Positions 62,676-64,000 of a DNA stretch of 64,000 bases are shown piece by piece (the stretch's first letter is position 1; every line of letters begins with the position of its first letter). The notes under the pieces were generated by a model, which worked only from the letters and a program-made list of their open reading frames with translations, searched no databases and was not told the origin of the DNA. Made by a program: the position numbers and the translations under genes. Source of the stretch: Gordonia hirsuta DSM 44140 = NBRC 16056 (GTDB taxonomy: Bacteria; Actinomycetota; Actinomycetes; Mycobacteriales; Mycobacteriaceae); the NCBI RefSeq assembly GCF_000333015.1, contig NZ_BANT01000004.1, forward strand, positions 181,188 through 245,187. The letters run 5' to 3'.

Positions 62676-63977
62676 ATGTCCAGCTCTCTGGAGTACTTGA
62701 CCGGATTCGGCAACGAGCACCGGTCCGAGGCGATCGCCGGCACGCTGCCGACGTTGCAGAACTCGCCGCAGAAACCGCCGCGCGGGCTCTACGCCGAACA
62801 GATCTCGGGTACCGCGTTCACCGAGCCGCGCACGCGTAACCGGCGCACCTGGCTGTACCGGATCCGGCCGTCGGCCGGACATCCGCCGATGACGCGGATC
62901 GACGACGGGGCGCTGCTGAGCGCACCGCTGCCGGATCCGCCGACACCGAACCGGCTGCGGTGGGACCCCCTGCCGCAGTCGGCCGACGGCACCGATTTCC
63001 TCGACGGGCTCTACACCCTGGCCGCCAACGGCGATGTGCTGGCACGGCAGGGAATCGGGGTGCACCTGTATTCGGCGACCGCGTCGATGGAGCGCCGCTA
63101 CTTCCAGAACAGCGACGGCGAAATGCTGATCGTGCCGCAGTCCGGGCCGATCCGGGTGCGCACCGAACTGGGCATCGTCGAAGCCTCCCCCGGGGAGATC
63201 GTGCTGATCGCCCGATCGATCAAGTTCGCCGTGGACCTGCCGGCCGGGGCGTCGGCCGGCTACGTCTGCGAGAACTACGGCATGCCGTTCGAGCTGCCCG
63301 AACTGGGGCCGATCGGCGCCAACGGGCTGGCCCACGCCCGCCACTTCCGCCATCCGGTCGCCGCCTTCGAGCAGGGCGTCGGGCAGTCGGAGCTGGTGCA
63401 GAAGTTCGGCGGTCATCTGTGGTCGTGCACGCTGCCCGATTCACCGCTGGACGCGGTGGCCTGGCACGGCACCCACGGGGTGTACGTCTACGACATGCTG
63501 CAGTTCAACGTGATGGGCACCTTGAACTGGGATCATCCCGATCCGTCGATCTTCACGGTGCTCACCTCACCGTCGCCGATCGCCGGACAGGCCAACGTCG
63601 ACTTCTGCGCCTTCGGTCCGCGGTGGGTGGTCGGTGAGCACACGTTCCGGCCGCCGCACTTCCACCGCAACATCATGACCGAGTTCATGGGTCTGGTGTA
63701 CGGCGTGCACGACTCCAAGGCCGGGGGCTTCGTGCCGGGCGGGTCGAGTCTGCACAACCAGTTCGCCGCGCACGGCCCGGATCTGGCGACCCACCGGCTC
63801 GGCTCGGAGGCCGGCCAGGATCCGCAGAAGTTCGACAATGCGCTGTCGTTCATGTTCGAGACCCGACTCCCGCTCGCCGTCACCCGGCAGGCGATGGACG
63901 ACGGTCACCGGCAGAGCGACTACGACGCCGCCTGGACCGGACTCGAACCGCACTTCACCGCCGAGCCCGGTGACTGA
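62676..63977 (+). CDS. hmgA: Homogentisate 1,2-dioxygenase
   Basis: 433 residues. The diagnostic GNEHRSEA at the N terminus, the iron region RPPHFHRNIMTEFMGLVYG and the ENYG segment are all present. It opens the ring of homogentisate to maleylacetoacetate in tyrosine and phenylalanine breakdown. The ATG at 62676 has GAAGGAG about 7 bases upstream. Other hmg genes (isomerase, fumarylacetoacetase) are not seen before the window ends 23 bases after the stop. Confidence 0.95.
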   Translation: MSSSLEYLTGFGNEHRSEAIAGTLPTLQNSPQKPPRGLYAEQISGTAFTEPRTRNRRTWLYRIRPSAGHPPMTRIDDGALLSAPLPDPPTPNRLRWDPLPQSADGTDFLDGLYTLAANGDVLARQGIGVHLYSATASMERRYFQNSDGEMLIVPQSGPIRVRTELGIVEASPGEIVLIARSIKFAVDLPAGASAGYVCENYGMPFELPELGPIGANGLAHARHFRHPVAAFEQGVGQSELVQKFGGHLWSCTLPDSPLDAVAWHGTHGVYVYDMLQFNVMGTLNWDHPDPSIFTVLTSPSPIAGQANVDFCAFGPRWVVGEHTFRPPHFHRNIMTEFMGLVYGVHDSKAGGFVPGGSSLHNQFAAHGPDLATHRLGSEAGQDPQKFDNALSFMFETRLPLAVTRQAMDDGHRQSDYDAAWTGLEPHFTAEPGD

Positions 63978-64000
63978 CCTGCTCCACCCCCCCCCCCCCC

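Overview
The window is a G+C-rich chromosomal segment from a mycolic-acid-type actinobacterium (order Mycobacteriales). The evidence is a complete yrbE/mce operon with Mce-associated membrane genes, a resuscitation-promoting-factor gene, many acyl-CoA synthetase and dehydrogenase genes, the ssrA-smpB-ftsX-ftsE-x-mscS-prfB order known from mycobacteria, and IdeR-like iron boxes. The overall look fits Gordonia or a near relative better than Mycobacterium, but that is an inference; no 16S rRNA is present. No insertion sequence, integrase, prophage or CRISPR array is visible. Genes are tightly packed, with many 1- or 4-base start/stop overlaps.

Layout. Positions 1-8.6 kb: a cut luciferase-like flavin oxidoreductase, an ABC-F ATPase coupled to a glutaminase-STAS protein, a baeRF-like protein, tRNA-Ala(GGC) with its terminator, a membrane-anchored DsbA-like protein, phosphoglucomutase and a small alpha/beta hydrolase. 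8.6-21.1 kb: lipid-type genes, including an SRPBCC-acyl-CoA ligase fusion coupled to an acyltransferase, a 3-hydroxyacyl-CoA dehydrogenase, two further acyl-CoA ligases, an AspT-like transporter, a neocarzinostatin-fold surface protein, a PaaI thioesterase and a flavin monooxygenase. 21.1-24.7 kb: an arsenic operon (arsR-acr3-arsO-like-arsI) with its own operator, then a lipoprotein. 24.8-31.4 kb: ssrA, smpB, ftsX, ftsE, a Pro/Glu-rich membrane protein, an MscS channel and prfB on the minus strand, then a divergent pair leading to hisN. 31.8-42.3 kb: nucleoside and sugar-phosphate enzymes, an acyl-CoA dehydrogenase pair behind a tandem operator, a secreted lipase behind a 34-bp palindrome with a TetR gene, and prpE. 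42.5-46.5 kb: an Rpf-like protein, a beta-CASP nuclease, a TetR regulator, ferritin behind two iron boxes, and a 35-residue peptide with 25 lysines.

46.6-64.0 kb is the most coherent accessory region. A TetR gene and an exported alpha/beta-hydrolase-like gene are divergent from a nine-gene, translationally coupled operon that starts with a Tat-exported multicopper oxidase and continues yrbEA-yrbEB-mceA-F. Two Mce-associated genes follow on the opposite strand. Divergent from them are an alpha/beta hydrolase, a DUF2236 (MpaB/Lcp-like) oxygenase and homogentisate 1,2-dioxygenase. A near-identical 17-bp palindrome lies in both divergent promoter regions (48054-48070 and 59992-60008). This suggests one TetR-controlled regulon joining oxidative enzymes to an Mce importer, possibly for a hydrophobic or aromatic substrate. 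No MceG ATPase is encoded here, so it must come from elsewhere.

The last 14 bases of the window are all C, which may be a sequence-end artefact.
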